A DNA stretch of 36,772 nt from Crocinitomicaceae bacterium (GCA_002700285.1 PACT01000046.1:13515-50286); one strand, 5' to 3'. Positions 1-8,841 are shown, counted from the first letter of the stretch. A program made the numbers and translations. Notes: generated by a model not told the origin, from the sequence alone.

Positions 1-771
1 AAAAACATTGGCGCGTGGAATGCCATTGGCCTCTAGCCAAGGGCTGATGGCGTCAGCACGTCCCCGCTCAGGGGCACCCTGAACATGGGGAGAGGCAGCA
101 ATCGTGCTGAGACCGACATGACCCACATTTCCCCACGCCGCAATCAATAGTGCGTCGGGATGATGGCAGAGCAACCGACGAAATGCGGCGATAACGATGT
201 CTTGGCCCTTGCGATTTTCTAACTTGCCACCAGAAAAGATCACCAAACTGCGTTTCAACAACCGCGGTACTGGTTCAGGATTAAAGACAGCGGTGTCTAC
301 GCCCTGATGGACAAGATGCGAACGATCAATCCCCTGCCGCTTCAGCAGTGCTTGATTCCAGCGGGATCCACTGATCACAAGATCGAATTGATTGAGAATC
401 TCGAGATCCTTCTGAGAAAAACGGCTGCACTCAAAAAATGTCACTCCCACATGCTTTAAGGCAGTAAATCGCGGTGCGGGAACATAATTTCCAAGTGGCG
501 AAAAACCAAGTTCTGCCTGAGTGGGAACCGGCAATGTGCCGGCTCCTTCAGCAGCAGCCAGTTGTTGCATCAGTGATGACGACTGATCTTCAAGATGCTG
601 CAGCACATCGAGCCAATGCAAATCACAGAAGGAGCTGCGATCGTTACAAGCCAAGAGGCGTGGCCAATACAGACGTTGCTCGAGCAGGGCCTGAGCAAGC
701 TGAATTCCATAGCCGCCCCACCCCGTGTAGGGCGTAAGCGGCCAATCAATCAGCGCCTGACGATCAGCCAT
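1..771 (-). CDS. Glycosyltransferase, GT-B type (3' end cut by window edge)
   Basis: An open frame on the minus strand starts at the ATG at 771-769 and runs off the left edge without a stop, giving about 257 residues. The N-terminus (MADRQALIDWPLTPYTGWGG) has a glycine-rich stretch near the start, as in the sugar-acceptor domain of many GT-B enzymes. Near residues 195-210 is SGGKLENRKGQDIV, the typical opening of the nucleotide-sugar-binding C-terminal domain of GT4-like transferases. The motif that would carry the catalytic glutamates lies beyond the edge. The start overlaps the end of the upstream gene by 8 bases (ATGGCTGA), so the two are probably co-transcribed and translationally coupled. 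Donor and acceptor sugars cannot be told from sequence. Confidence 0.85.
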   Translation of the reverse strand, partial: MADRQALIDWPLTPYTGWGGYGIQLAQALLEQRLYWPRLLACNDRSSFCDLHWLDVLQHLEDQSSSLMQQLAAAEGAGTLPVPTQAELGFSPLGNYVPAPRFTALKHVGVTFFECSRFSQKDLEILNQFDLVISGSRWNQALLKRQGIDRSHLVHQGVDTAVFNPEPVPRLLKRSLVIFSGGKLENRKGQDIVIAAFRRLLCHHPDALLIAAWGNVGHVGLSTIAASPHVQGAPERGRADAISPWLEANGIPRANVF

Positions 772-1657
772 GGGGCAGTGACGGTACCAAGCCCATAAAG
801 TTTCGTCCGCCATGCTCCACCGTGAGGAAGCGGCCGCTGGATGGAGCTGGCTTCAGGAGTTGGAATGTCTTGAGCATGGCCAGAGTTGCGGCACTCTCAA
901 GCGGACCATGAAAACTGGTGTCAACCACTGCGGCATGGCCGCTCGCAGCAAATAAGTGCGCCTGATCTCGATTGAGGAAGAAACAACCTGAATGCAAGTT
1001 GGAAGGCTGCTCAAACTGCACCCATTCCCCCAAATGCTGCATCGAAAAGTTGAGGTCGATACTTTGACGGTACTGAGAAGAAACTGCTGGATTGTAGTGT
1101 CCATCAATATAAAATCGGCGCAACTGTCCTTGAACTTCTAGCGTTTCAATCCGATTTGGCATTAACAAATATTGATTACCAAACGTACGGCTAAATAATC
1201 GTAATTTCAGAAAAAAATCAGCATCGGTCAGAATAATATCATCTTCTAAATAAGCAATATAATCATAAGGCTGACCAGATGCCTCCGCTTGTTGATGCGC
1301 TTGCACAAGCACATTCTGAGCTGCGAAACCAAGCCACCGTGGATCCTCTGTTTCACAAGCAATCGGTTGAAACAACCCTTTAAGTTCGTCGAGATGATCA
1401 AGCACGTGGCAATCGCCACGTACACAAACACGCAGATCCACCAATCCACCACCATCCTCAACCCCGTCCACCCGTCGGTCGCAATGGTTGAGCACTGCAG
1501 CAGGTTGGCCATAAAGCCGATGGATCTGAAGAATCAAGCGCTTTAAGGCATCAATCCTGGGCTGAGGATCCGCTGCTAACGAGCCGTGACGGCCATTGCC
1601 GGGCTTGAAATAATGAACAACTGCGAGGAGAAGACGCATTAACGGTGTAGCTCTCAT
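764..1657 (-). CDS. Putative glycosyltransferase with EDD motif (297 aa)
   Basis: The 297-residue protein has YLEDDI around residue 137-142, an acidic motif like the metal and nucleotide-sugar-binding DxD of GT-A transferases. It follows a stretch (QPYDYIAYLEDD) that reads like the end of a Rossmann-like strand. I cannot assign a CAZy family. The C-terminal half contains NLHSGCFFLNRDQA and a possible active-site acidic residue in FHGPLESAA. There is no signal peptide, though residues 7-17 are mildly hydrophobic; the methionine at residue 7 is an alternative start. It overlaps the next gene downstream by 8 bases and lies only a few bases from the divergent plus-strand operon, so the two promoters must overlap. 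A surface-glycan transferase role is inferred from motif and neighbours. Confidence 0.6.
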   Translation of the reverse strand: MRATPLMRLLLAVVHYFKPGNGRHGSLAADPQPRIDALKRLILQIHRLYGQPAAVLNHCDRRVDGVEDGGGLVDLRVCVRGDCHVLDHLDELKGLFQPIACETEDPRWLGFAAQNVLVQAHQQAEASGQPYDYIAYLEDDIILTDADFFLKLRLFSRTFGNQYLLMPNRIETLEVQGQLRRFYIDGHYNPAVSSQYRQSIDLNFSMQHLGEWVQFEQPSNLHSGCFFLNRDQAHLFAASGHAAVVDTSFHGPLESAATLAMLKTFQLLKPAPSSGRFLTVEHGGRNFMGLVPSLPHG

Positions 1658-1689
1658 CCATGCAGAGGTTCAAGAATAAGCTGACCTCA

Positions 1690-1950
1690 ATGACTCCATC
1701 TAATTCCAACCTTGTTCGCCGCGATCCTCGCCTCAGCATGCGGCGGCGGTTCCGCCGAGTGCTCGTACGGGCGCGGGTGTCGCCGGTGACCGTGCCTTTG
1801 CTATTACTCCTGTTCTACGCAGGCGTCATGGTCGGCCTCACCCAAGTGGCTGACCAGTGGATCGTGGCCCTGGCGCTCACCCCTTTGATTTTCGCTCTGC
1901 TGCTCACCATCGGGTGCCTGGTGGCCTACCGGCGTGATTTCTACGCGTGA
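1690..1950 (+). CDS. Small two-helix membrane protein
   Basis: This is a short basic protein (86 residues from the ATG at 1690; an in-frame ATG at 1660 would add 10 but sits 3 bases from the divergent gene). The N-terminal half is Arg-rich (RRRFRRVLVRARV). Two hydrophobic segments follow: one starting at VTVPLLLLLFYAGVMVGL, and one around IVALALTPLIFALLLTIGCL. It ends in a short polar tail. The positive-inside rule puts both termini in the cytoplasm. No Shine-Dalgarno separates the candidate starts. Its stop overlaps the GTG start of the next glycosyltransferase (GTGA), so it is the first gene of that operon. The function is unknown; a membrane anchor or partner for the glycosyltransferases is only a guess. 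Confidence 0.6.
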   Translation: MTPSNSNLVRRDPRLSMRRRFRRVLVRARVSPVTVPLLLLLFYAGVMVGLTQVADQWIVALALTPLIFALLLTIGCLVAYRRDFYA

Positions 1951-3653
1951 CTTGCTCCGATCTGGCCAGCCTGCTGATGCCGCCTGATGCTTTCGACACC
2001 TCGAAGCATCAAGTAATGGGGCGTCGGGTGGCTGGCGGCAGCTTTGCCCGGGGGCTTTGCGCGACCCTACAAGCCTCGGAGACGCTCACCGTGTTCTGTG
2101 GGGGGGAGACAGCGGCTCCAGCACTGCAAGAGTTGTTGGCACCAGTTCTGAAAGCCGGTGCTCAAGTGCGCCTGCAGCCAACACTCGATTCCGCGGCCCT
2201 CGCCAGCAGTGGCTGCCTTCACTTGCCCGACCCTGGGTTGCACCACTGGTGCTGGCTGCGATCAGGGAGTTCCACCAGACACTTTTCCCTAACAGGCGTC
2301 ACCCACACCCTCTGCTCCCATGGCGTGATGCAAGGGCTGGAACAGTTGGTGGCAGCCCCCCTAGAACCATGGGACGCGCTGGTATGCACTTCACGCTCGG
2401 CCCAGCAGGTGGTGCAGTCCGCCATGGCCTGCATGCAAGAACGGCTGGAACGGCGTTTTGGAATGGCATTACCAGCTCCCAAAGGCCCGCAATTGCCTGT
2501 AATTCCATTGGGCATTGAACCGAGCATTTTTGATTGGCGGGGTCGCTTCGCCAGTCGACAAGAACAACGCGATCAGGCACGGCAACAGTTGCAACTGTCG
2601 ACCACCGCCCGCGTGGTGCTGTTTCTGGGGCGGCTCAGTTTTCACAGCAAAGCGCATCCCTTACCGTTGTATCGAGCCTTGGAGCGGCTCACAGATCAGC
2701 ACGAGGTTGTACTGCTGGAATGTGGCCATATTTATAACGACACCATTGCAGGGGCCTATGACGAGCTCGCACGCCGGTTTCCACGGTTAAAGTTACACCG
2801 ACTTGGTGGGCTAACCCCAGCCACCAGCGAAGAGAAGCTGCTCGCACTAGCGGCCGCGGATATATTTTGCTCGCCAGCCGACAACCTGCAGGAAACCTTC
2901 GGCCTGAGCGTTCTCGAGGCCATGGCTAGTGGTTTACCCGTGATCGCAAGCGACTGGAATGGCTACCGCGACTTGGTGCAGCACGGACACACCGGCTGGC
3001 TAGTGCCCTGCAGGGATCTGCTCAAAACCCAATCAAAACCATCAGCCATTGATCAGCAATTTGCCCTTGGCCTCAAGGATTACGACAGTACCGTGGGGAT
3101 GCATAGCCTCGGCGTGGTGATCGATCACCAGGCGTTGGAGGTTGCACTCGGCGAGCTACTTCAATCACCTGAGCGATGCCAAAGCATGGGTGACAACGGG
3201 GTCGCGAGAATTCAAATCATGTTCCATTGGGATCACGTCTGCAGGCAATACAGAGAACTTTGGAAAGAACTCAACCAACGTCGAACCAACAGAGACAGCG
3301 ACGATGTTCAAACGTTTTGGCCGATGGCCACATCTGCCCGATTGTTTGCAAATCATTCGCAAGAAAGGCCTTGGGAAGGGCCTTGGGAGATCAGCCCTCA
3401 ATGCACAGATCCCATGGTGCTTAATGACATGATGCAAGCTTACTTTCTTGAGCCAATTATTGGTCTTGATGCACTACAAAAACTTGCAAGCTTGCTTGAA
3501 CAAGGACGAAACCAGCCCGGTCTCAAGCTTTTAAGCAACAACACGCTGCATGAGATTTACGAGAATAGCGGAATTGCTGAAGCTCAGTTCGCTCGCATCA
3601 CAAATGTGCTCGAAAAGATTGCCGTAATACTCCCACACACACAACAGACATGA
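1947..3653 (+). CDS. GT4-family glycosyltransferase (568 aa)
   Basis: This GT-B retaining transferase has a GTG start overlapping the previous stop by 3 bases. Around residues 225-235 VVLFLGRLSFHSK opens the donor-binding domain. Around residues 307-345 ADIFCSPADNLQETFGLSVL followed by EAMASGLPVIASDWNGYRD is the classic GT4 signature, with the E-x7-E pair (QETFGLSVLE) that contacts the nucleotide sugar. At 568 residues it is longer than the usual 350-420. The roughly 120-residue C-terminal extension (after about residue 450) has no motif I recognise and may be an extra accessory region. The downstream gene begins inside its stop codon (ATGA), so translation is coupled. Sugar specificity cannot be read. 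Confidence 0.9.
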   Translation: MTCSDLASLLMPPDAFDTSKHQVMGRRVAGGSFARGLCATLQASETLTVFCGGETAAPALQELLAPVLKAGAQVRLQPTLDSAALASSGCLHLPDPGLHHWCWLRSGSSTRHFSLTGVTHTLCSHGVMQGLEQLVAAPLEPWDALVCTSRSAQQVVQSAMACMQERLERRFGMALPAPKGPQLPVIPLGIEPSIFDWRGRFASRQEQRDQARQQLQLSTTARVVLFLGRLSFHSKAHPLPLYRALERLTDQHEVVLLECGHIYNDTIAGAYDELARRFPRLKLHRLGGLTPATSEEKLLALAAADIFCSPADNLQETFGLSVLEAMASGLPVIASDWNGYRDLVQHGHTGWLVPCRDLLKTQSKPSAIDQQFALGLKDYDSTVGMHSLGVVIDHQALEVALGELLQSPERCQSMGDNGVARIQIMFHWDHVCRQYRELWKELNQRRTNRDSDDVQTFWPMATSARLFANHSQERPWEGPWEISPQCTDPMVLNDMMQAYFLEPIIGLDALQKLASLLEQGRNQPGLKLLSNNTLHEIYENSGIAEAQFARITNVLEKIAVILPHTQQT

Positions 3654-4621
3654 GTCGCCGACGCCTGCTATTTGTCTGCTATCCAGACACCAATCACCCC
3701 ATCGGTGGCGTTAAACAAATCTATCGCCAAGTCGAGCTCTTGAACAATGCCGGATGGGATGCATTTGTACTGCAAGAACAACCAGGATTTCGAGCCAGTT
3801 GGTTCAAACATTCAGCCCCAGTCATGGATCTAGAAAGTTACACACAAAGCCATCCGAGCTCTGATGGCGATCTCTTGATCCTTCCTGAAACCTGGCTCAA
3901 TAACGCACCTGGATATTGGCCTGGAATCCCAAAGATCATCTTCAATCAGAACGCTTTTTATAGTTTTGGTCTCAATGGGGATTGCAATGAAAGAACCCTA
4001 GAGCTGTACCAAAATCCGGACATCCACGCGGTCGTGACAGTTTCCAACGACAGCCGCAATCTGCTGGTAGAGGGTTGCGGAATCGCCGGAGACCGCTGCT
4101 CAGTATTAATTAACGGCATTGACCAACAATTATTTCATCCACCCGCCGTGAAACACCGGCGTGTTGTGTTTCTGGGTCGAAAACATGCCGACCACGCACG
4201 CAAGGTGGCGTTGATGGCAAGCCAAGATCAGCAACTCAAAAACGTGGACTTTCATGAGCTACCAAGAATGCAGCACGACGAAGTTGCCTTGGCCTTGCAG
4301 GAGGCCCTCATTTATTTGAGCTGTGGACACCCGGAGGGATTTGGCTTGCCGCTCGCCGAAGCGATTGCCTGTGGATGCATGGTGGTCGGATACCACGGAT
4401 TGGCAGGTCGCGATTTTGCTCTGCCGCACATGAAGGTGGTGGAGTTTGGCGATCTGCTCGGCCTGCTCCTAGGCATCAAAAGCGAGCTGGAGCGCTTCGA
4501 TACCAATCGCGAACAAGTGATTCAAGAGCGCCTCGAAGCCTCCCGCTTGATCTTGAAGCATTACAGCCTTGAAGAAGAGCAAGCCAGCTGCCTGAGAACA
4601 TGGAGCCAACTCTGCCCATGA
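3650..4621 (+). CDS. GT4-like glycosyltransferase (323 aa)
   Basis: This GT-B transferase starts by a 4-base ATGA overlap with the preceding gene. The N-terminus (RRLLFVCYPDTNHPIGGVKQ) has the glycine-containing acceptor-domain loop. VVFLGRKHADHARKVALM near residues 170-190 opens the second domain. LSCGHPEGFGLPLAEAIACG near residues 223-242 is the GT4 E-x7-E motif in compact form (EGFGLPLAE). The length is at the short end for the family. The final codons overlap the start of the downstream GT9 pseudogene (ATGA), which shows that the pseudogene was once part of the same operon. Confidence 0.87.
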   Translation: MSRRRLLFVCYPDTNHPIGGVKQIYRQVELLNNAGWDAFVLQEQPGFRASWFKHSAPVMDLESYTQSHPSSDGDLLILPETWLNNAPGYWPGIPKIIFNQNAFYSFGLNGDCNERTLELYQNPDIHAVVTVSNDSRNLLVEGCGIAGDRCSVLINGIDQQLFHPPAVKHRRVVFLGRKHADHARKVALMASQDQQLKNVDFHELPRMQHDEVALALQEALIYLSCGHPEGFGLPLAEAIACGCMVVGYHGLAGRDFALPHMKVVEFGDLLGLLLGIKSELERFDTNREQVIQERLEASRLILKHYSLEEEQASCLRTWSQLCP

Positions 4622-5312
4622 TCCCGTTGAAGCGGGTGGGTCAGTACGACAGCAGAGACCTCGGGTATCAGCAACACATTGCTGTGCTTGGTAGCTGCAA
4701 GGTGGGCAACTTCGTTGCGACACTCCCCCTGTTGCGCTTGGTGCGCCGGCGCTATCCAAACGCACAGATTGATTTTGGGGCACAGAAGCCACACGCGATT
4801 TTGAAATCGCCTTGTGCGGCAAAAAGCAGCCGGTCAATTGGCGCATCTCATGGGACCGACCAAAAGACAAAACCAATCCCATGGGACGACTGGAAACAAT
4901 CACGGCATCAGAAGCACAAAGAAAATGTGATGCAAGTGCCCTTGATTTGGTGATTAATTTCGACGGGTTAAATCCGTTAGCGCAAACGCTGTACAGAGGG
5001 TTAGAACCTCATTGGGTTGCGGGAGCGAGTTTGAGGGCAGATGAGCAGTTGTTACTAACATGGGGTATCGCAACAGTTGTAAAACAAACCTTGGCTGTAG
5101 TCGATTACGATACCAACTGCGTAGGGGCCAGTCCAATCCGAGTTTGGCAATCACAGAGCCCTGTTGTTCAACGAGACATCATTACTGCAAGCTGCAAACT
5201 TTGCAGTGACAACCGACTTCATTACAATGGCTGCATAGCAGTAAAACACTATTACATTATATGCGATAGAGCCAATCAAGTAATAAATTGGCTTGGGAGA
5301 AAATTGGGATGA
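4618..5312 (+). pseudogene. GT9 (heptosyltransferase-like) pseudogene: frameshifted and truncated
   Basis: The reading frame from the ATG at 4618 gives IAVLGSCKVGNFVATLPLLR, the N-terminal glycine-loop motif of GT9 ADP-heptose:LPS heptosyltransferases. At 4771-4780 (GATTTTGGGG) the frame breaks. Restoring one T gives DFWGTEATRDFEIALCGKKQ, a continuous family-like sequence that carries on in the +1 frame through LETITASEAQRKCDASALDL and NPLAQTL to about 5060. After that the sequence no longer resembles the family. The next gene starts at 5309, so the C-terminal half of a normal roughly 350-400 residue enzyme is missing. A single-base sequencing error could explain the shift but not the missing half. 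The pieces could in principle be translated as a 111-residue stub. Confidence 0.75.
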
Positions 5313-6496
5313 ATATTCTAGTTATCACCAACATTTATCCGCCACAAGAACTTGGGGGGTATGGACGCTCAATTGCAGATTTTGTTTGGGGCTTGCAGAA
5401 GCGCGGCCACAGCCTGCAAGTATTGAGCAGCGATGCGCCTGATCTTGGAGCAGGCAGCCACATTGGACCAAGCGGAGAGAATGTCGATCGACGCCTAATC
5501 CTCAAAGGAAGCTATTCCGGTGGGGTAAAACATATTGAAGACCCAGGAAAAAAGCGGCAAATCGACAACCATAACATCATATTAACTCGTGAGTGGATCA
5601 AAGTAAAAAAATGGGATGGCATACTGGTAGGCAATATTGATTTGATTGGTCCAGAACTGCTATCTATTCTTCCTGAAGCCAACTGCAAAATCCAACATCA
5701 CGTAGGTTTTGTACATCCACCGTTCCCAGCCAACGCTTGGCCGCAGTCAACCAATTATCAAATGGTGGCGGCATCAAAGGCTGTACGTACAGCACTTATA
5801 GAAGGAGGAATGCCAACAAAAAATATTCCAGTGGTTTATCCCGGAGCAAGAACCGAACAGTTTGGTGAACTCAACGTAGGCATGCCTACACCTCTAACTG
5901 CAGATGGTAGCCAACAACGTCCACTGAAGGTGTGTTTTGCAGGCTTGTTAATGATGAGCAAAGGCGTTCACACACTCATAGAGGCAATAATTGAACTCAA
6001 CAGAAATGGAATCTGTGTACAAGCATCCATTGCTGGAAATAGTTTTCAAAAGGGATACCGACAGCAAATGGAAAATGCCATTCGAAAAGAGGGGCTAGAT
6101 GGTGCTGTTCAATTTGTGGGAGAACTGAAGAGAACATCACTAGCAAGGCTTTATGCATTACATCATGTAGGAGTTTTCCCATCGATTCATCCAGAAGCAT
6201 TTGGAATTGTGGCCGCCGAAATGATGGCCTCTGGTTTAGCTGTCATCAGTAGTTGCGTTGGCGGAGCAGGAGAGCTCGTAAAACATGAGACCACAGGACT
6301 TGCATTCGCGGCTGGAAACAACCAAGAATTGGCCAAATGCCTTGCACGTCTGGCCAAAGATTCTGAATTGCGAAGTCGTCTGGCAGAAGAAGGTCGACAT
6401 CAAGTTGAAGCAAATTTCAGCGTAAACAATGCAAGCAAACTTCTTGAGCAAGGATATTTAGACGGGAATATCGATGAAATACTAAATTTTCAATAA
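5309..6496 (+). CDS. GT4-family glycosyltransferase (395 aa)
   Basis: The start at ATG 5309 is preferred over an in-frame TTG at 5288 because it follows GGAGA at 5296-5300 and begins MNILVITNIYPPQELGGYGR, the canonical GT4 N-terminus with its PPxxGG loop. KVCFAGLLMMSKGVHTLIEA (about 205-225) opens the donor domain. PSIHPEAFGIVAAEMMASGL (about 291-310) has the E-x7-E pair (EAFGIVAAE). SSCVGGAGELV follows, as is usual. The length is normal for the family. It is the last gene of the left plus-strand operon. Base composition becomes more AT-rich here than in the first two GT genes, hinting at a separate origin. The substrate is unknown. Confidence 0.92.
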   Translation: MNILVITNIYPPQELGGYGRSIADFVWGLQKRGHSLQVLSSDAPDLGAGSHIGPSGENVDRRLILKGSYSGGVKHIEDPGKKRQIDNHNIILTREWIKVKKWDGILVGNIDLIGPELLSILPEANCKIQHHVGFVHPPFPANAWPQSTNYQMVAASKAVRTALIEGGMPTKNIPVVYPGARTEQFGELNVGMPTPLTADGSQQRPLKVCFAGLLMMSKGVHTLIEAIIELNRNGICVQASIAGNSFQKGYRQQMENAIRKEGLDGAVQFVGELKRTSLARLYALHHVGVFPSIHPEAFGIVAAEMMASGLAVISSCVGGAGELVKHETTGLAFAAGNNQELAKCLARLAKDSELRSRLAEEGRHQVEANFSVNNASKLLEQGYLDGNIDEILNFQ

Positions 6497-6830
6497 GCGA
6501 TTGACCATAATACTCTGGAACCAATTAAAAGAGAAATAAAAGAGATTCAATAATTTCAATTCGGTAAATATAAACTAAAAAACGAAACAAAGACAAGAAA
6601 TGAACACTAATCTGAAAGAGATAAAAACACAAAACATCTATTACGCTAAAGGCAAAGAAGAAGATCTCGGAGCAAGGAGCAAGGCAAACAGATCCTCTGA
6701 CAGTCTAGCAAGAATGTAAATGCAACAGCTAAATAAAAGAAAATGGATAACCTAAAATTGTCATTAAGAGACTTATCCACAGAATAGTAAACTAATATCA
6801 AAAATATAATAACTACATCGTAAGGTATAA

Positions 6831-6902
6831 AGCGGATGAAGAGATTCGAACTCTCGACCCTCTCCTTGGCAAGGAGATGCTCTACCACTGAGCTACATCC
6901 GC
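6831..6902 (-). tRNA. tRNA-Gly (anticodon GCC)
   Basis: The minus strand gives a complete 72-base cloverleaf. The acceptor stem GCGGATG pairs with CATCCGC and has a U discriminator. The D arm is AGCTCAGTGGTAGAGC, the anticodon stem is CTCCT/AGGAG around the loop TTGCCAA with anticodon GCC, and the T arm is GAGAGTTCGAATCTC. CCA is not encoded, which is common in cyanobacteria. The 3' end faces the left glycosyltransferase operon. tRNA genes are frequent island-integration sites, and this one sits at the junction between two blocks of different base composition. Confidence 0.97.
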
Positions 6903-6939
6903 GATATGGTCTCAAGGCAGTGAGCCTGAAGACAGAACA

Positions 6940-6969
6940 AGCATGCATCACCGAGGGTCCATAAGTCAA
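6940..6969 (-). promoter_or_regulatory. Possible tRNA-Gly promoter
   Basis: On the minus strand TTGACT (6969-6964) lies 18 bases before CATGCT (6945-6940). Transcription would start about 30 bases upstream of the mature tRNA 5' end. The -35 is good and the -10 is weak, so this is a tentative call. Confidence 0.35.
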
Positions 6970-7582
6970 CTCCACGATGAGGGCATCGCGAAAACAGGCA
7001 GTCGGGGGTTGACCTAGAACCATTGGAAAGCATTCCAGAGATGGGACGGCAGTAAACCGGCCTGAGGTCTTAAAGCCAAAGGCAATAAAGGCACAACAGT
7101 CCGCAAATGAAACAGGGCAGGCGCGCTTGGTGAAGTACGCGAATTGATGTTGTGAGCAGCTTCAAGGACACGTAGCAACGTGCATGACAAAAAGGAGGAA
7201 GCAAGCGGTCGCCGAAAACAACCAAAGATCGATGCGATCCTTAGTAAACAGAGTGGAAACAAATGCTGCGAACGATAACCGCCCCAAAAAAATGTCCAAA
7301 ATCGGTCAATTCTCAAATAATAGAAAGTTGAGGAGTGTTACGTCGATATGACGAAGCAGTTGGTAAATTCTAAATACAAAATGAATCTAACTTAGCAAGC
7401 TAACTTCATGTAAAAAAAATAGAGCACCTAGGATTTGCGGAAAGGAATCAGTGATATACATACTCAAAGAGTTAAGAAGTGAATTGTATATACTTACTCA
7501 AAATACACACATCTTGAGCAAAGATTTCCCGTTGTATCAGGTGAATAAAGTTGAAAAAGGCAATAGTTTAATTAAAGTTGGC

Positions 7583-8656
7583 TCACAGCCAAGACAAAAG
7601 TGGATCAGCCAAAGAAGAATTTAACATCTTGCCTGTAATGAAGCCAATTGTTCCATCAGCACTTGACTCGTAGACTCGGGACATATGCTTAACAACCTGG
7701 ACACTAGATACAGGATTTTTCCCTATTGCAGCTTCAGCTGCAAGTACGATGCCTGAAGAGCCTGAGACAAAAAGATTAAAAAGGTCAGAAATCTCAGCTC
7801 GAGAAGGCAAATCACTGGTCATCATAGAATCTAATATGTTAGTGGCGACATAACATGGTGTACTTAAATTTTGGCATACCTCAAGAATCGCTTTGGTAGC
7901 TAAAGGTATTCTTGAAATAGAAATCTCTCTAGAAAGGTCTCCACGATCGATTAAGATACCGTCGACTGATGATGCTATGTCACGTAAATTCAACAAACCC
8001 ATTCTTGATTCAATTTTGGCAATAATACGAGGCCTTAACTGTTCATCTAAGCAACAAGAATCGAGCAGAGCATTTAGTCGTTGTATGTCACGCCGAGAAG
8101 ATGCAAACGACAAATAGATTGATTTAAGACCAGAAGCGGCAAATTTACCAATAGCATATTCATCAAACTCCGTAAGATAACTAAGATGAATAGTTTTTTC
8201 CTGAATATCAACAGCCCTGTTAAGTACAATATTGCCAGATTTCAGGACCTTAGCCCGTGCCAAACAATTTGATACGTCAACATTCAAAATAGAGACGACT
8301 ACTCCACCAAAATCAATTTTAAGCGTATCACCTACTTCAATCTGAGTAAAAAATTCTGAATGGTTGATACCAATACCTGGAGAGTCATAATCGGATGCAA
8401 CAGAGAAAATATTCAGCTCAGAACCTTCTTCTAGAAAATTGGTACCAATAATTTTTTCGATTCTAAGTTGCGCACCTTGCGTATCCAAGGAAAATGGGAC
8501 AGATGCACCTTTAAGGACATCAAGGTAACTTGTAAGCGATTCAGGACTTGAATGAGAAAGATTAATTCTAAAATCTGTTGCACCTGCATAAAACATCTGC
8601 GTTAAAGTCTCTACATCGAGAGAAGAGGGACCAACTGTTGTAACAATTTCATGCAT
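7583..8656 (-). CDS. Pyruvate-kinase-like protein lacking the C domain (357 aa)
   Basis: The A domain of pyruvate kinase is recognisable: TTVGPSS at residues 6-12, FRINLSH (Arg, Asn, Ser, His of the nucleotide and K+ site), LDTQGAQLRI (usual LDTKGPEIRT; the Lys is Gln), IIAKIES (catalytic Lys and metal Glu kept), LIDRGDLS (metal Asp kept), VATNILDSMM (Thr kept) and SRAEISDLFN. A B-domain-like insert lies between about residues 70 and 160. The protein stops after the A domain, so the roughly 120-residue allosteric C domain is absent. It is AT-rich and divergent from the neighbouring operon. A housekeeping pyruvate kinase is unlikely in this setting. I infer a specialised PEP, pyruvate or phospho-transfer enzyme for glycan building; the reaction is unknown. 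Confidence 0.75.
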   Translation of the reverse strand: MHEIVTTVGPSSLDVETLTQMFYAGATDFRINLSHSSPESLTSYLDVLKGASVPFSLDTQGAQLRIEKIIGTNFLEEGSELNIFSVASDYDSPGIGINHSEFFTQIEVGDTLKIDFGGVVVSILNVDVSNCLARAKVLKSGNIVLNRAVDIQEKTIHLSYLTEFDEYAIGKFAASGLKSIYLSFASSRRDIQRLNALLDSCCLDEQLRPRIIAKIESRMGLLNLRDIASSVDGILIDRGDLSREISISRIPLATKAILEVCQNLSTPCYVATNILDSMMTSDLPSRAEISDLFNLFVSGSSGIVLAAEAAIGKNPVSSVQVVKHMSRVYESSADGTIGFITGKMLNSSLADPLLSWL

Positions 8657-8812
8657 AAAATAGATCTACGACTGATGCAAACACTATAACATAGCATCGA
8701 TGATGGCAGCAAGATAGCAGTTTTTTTTCAGAAATAAAAGACAATCCGCATCATGCAGAATATCAAATAGACAGTAAATATATATTATAATAAGCACTGG
8801 AAGAAAACTAAA

Positions 8813-8841
8813 TATATTAGCCGCGTAAGGGCTGTTACAAT
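8813..8841 (+). promoter_or_regulatory. Possible promoter of the AT-rich plus-strand operon
   Basis: TACAAT at 8836-8841 is a fair -10, with TATATT 17 bases upstream as a poor -35. It lies in the 200-base divergent gap between the pyruvate-kinase-like gene and the operon, directly before GAGGAAAG. Since several AT-rich hexamers occur in this gap, the position is uncertain. Confidence 0.25.

Larger units (their letters stand above)
6497..7582. other. Gene-poor gap between two glycan blocks
   Basis: About 1.1 kb separates the left glycosyltransferase operon from the AT-rich block. Apart from the tRNA-Gly at 6831-6902 I find no convincing gene. The stretches 6497-6830 and 7317-7582 are AT-rich. 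The stretch from about 6903 to 7310 is clearly less AT-rich and could hold relict core DNA. An open frame there on the minus strand (7316-7014) has no recognisable motif and uses a TTG start. I see no direct repeat of the tRNA 3' end nearby and no integrase. Confidence 0.6.

Noticed and set aside
6646-7023. 125-codon minus-strand frame covering the tRNA-Gly
   Set aside because: The segment SSVVEHLLAKERVESSNLFI is simply the translated tRNA, a well-known false ORF.
7014-7316. 100-codon minus-strand frame in the gap
   Set aside because: TTG start, no motif and no ribosome-binding site; kept only as part of the spacer description.
7583-8656. Housekeeping pyruvate kinase
   Set aside because: The C domain is missing, the Lys of LDTKG is replaced, and the context is a glycan island.
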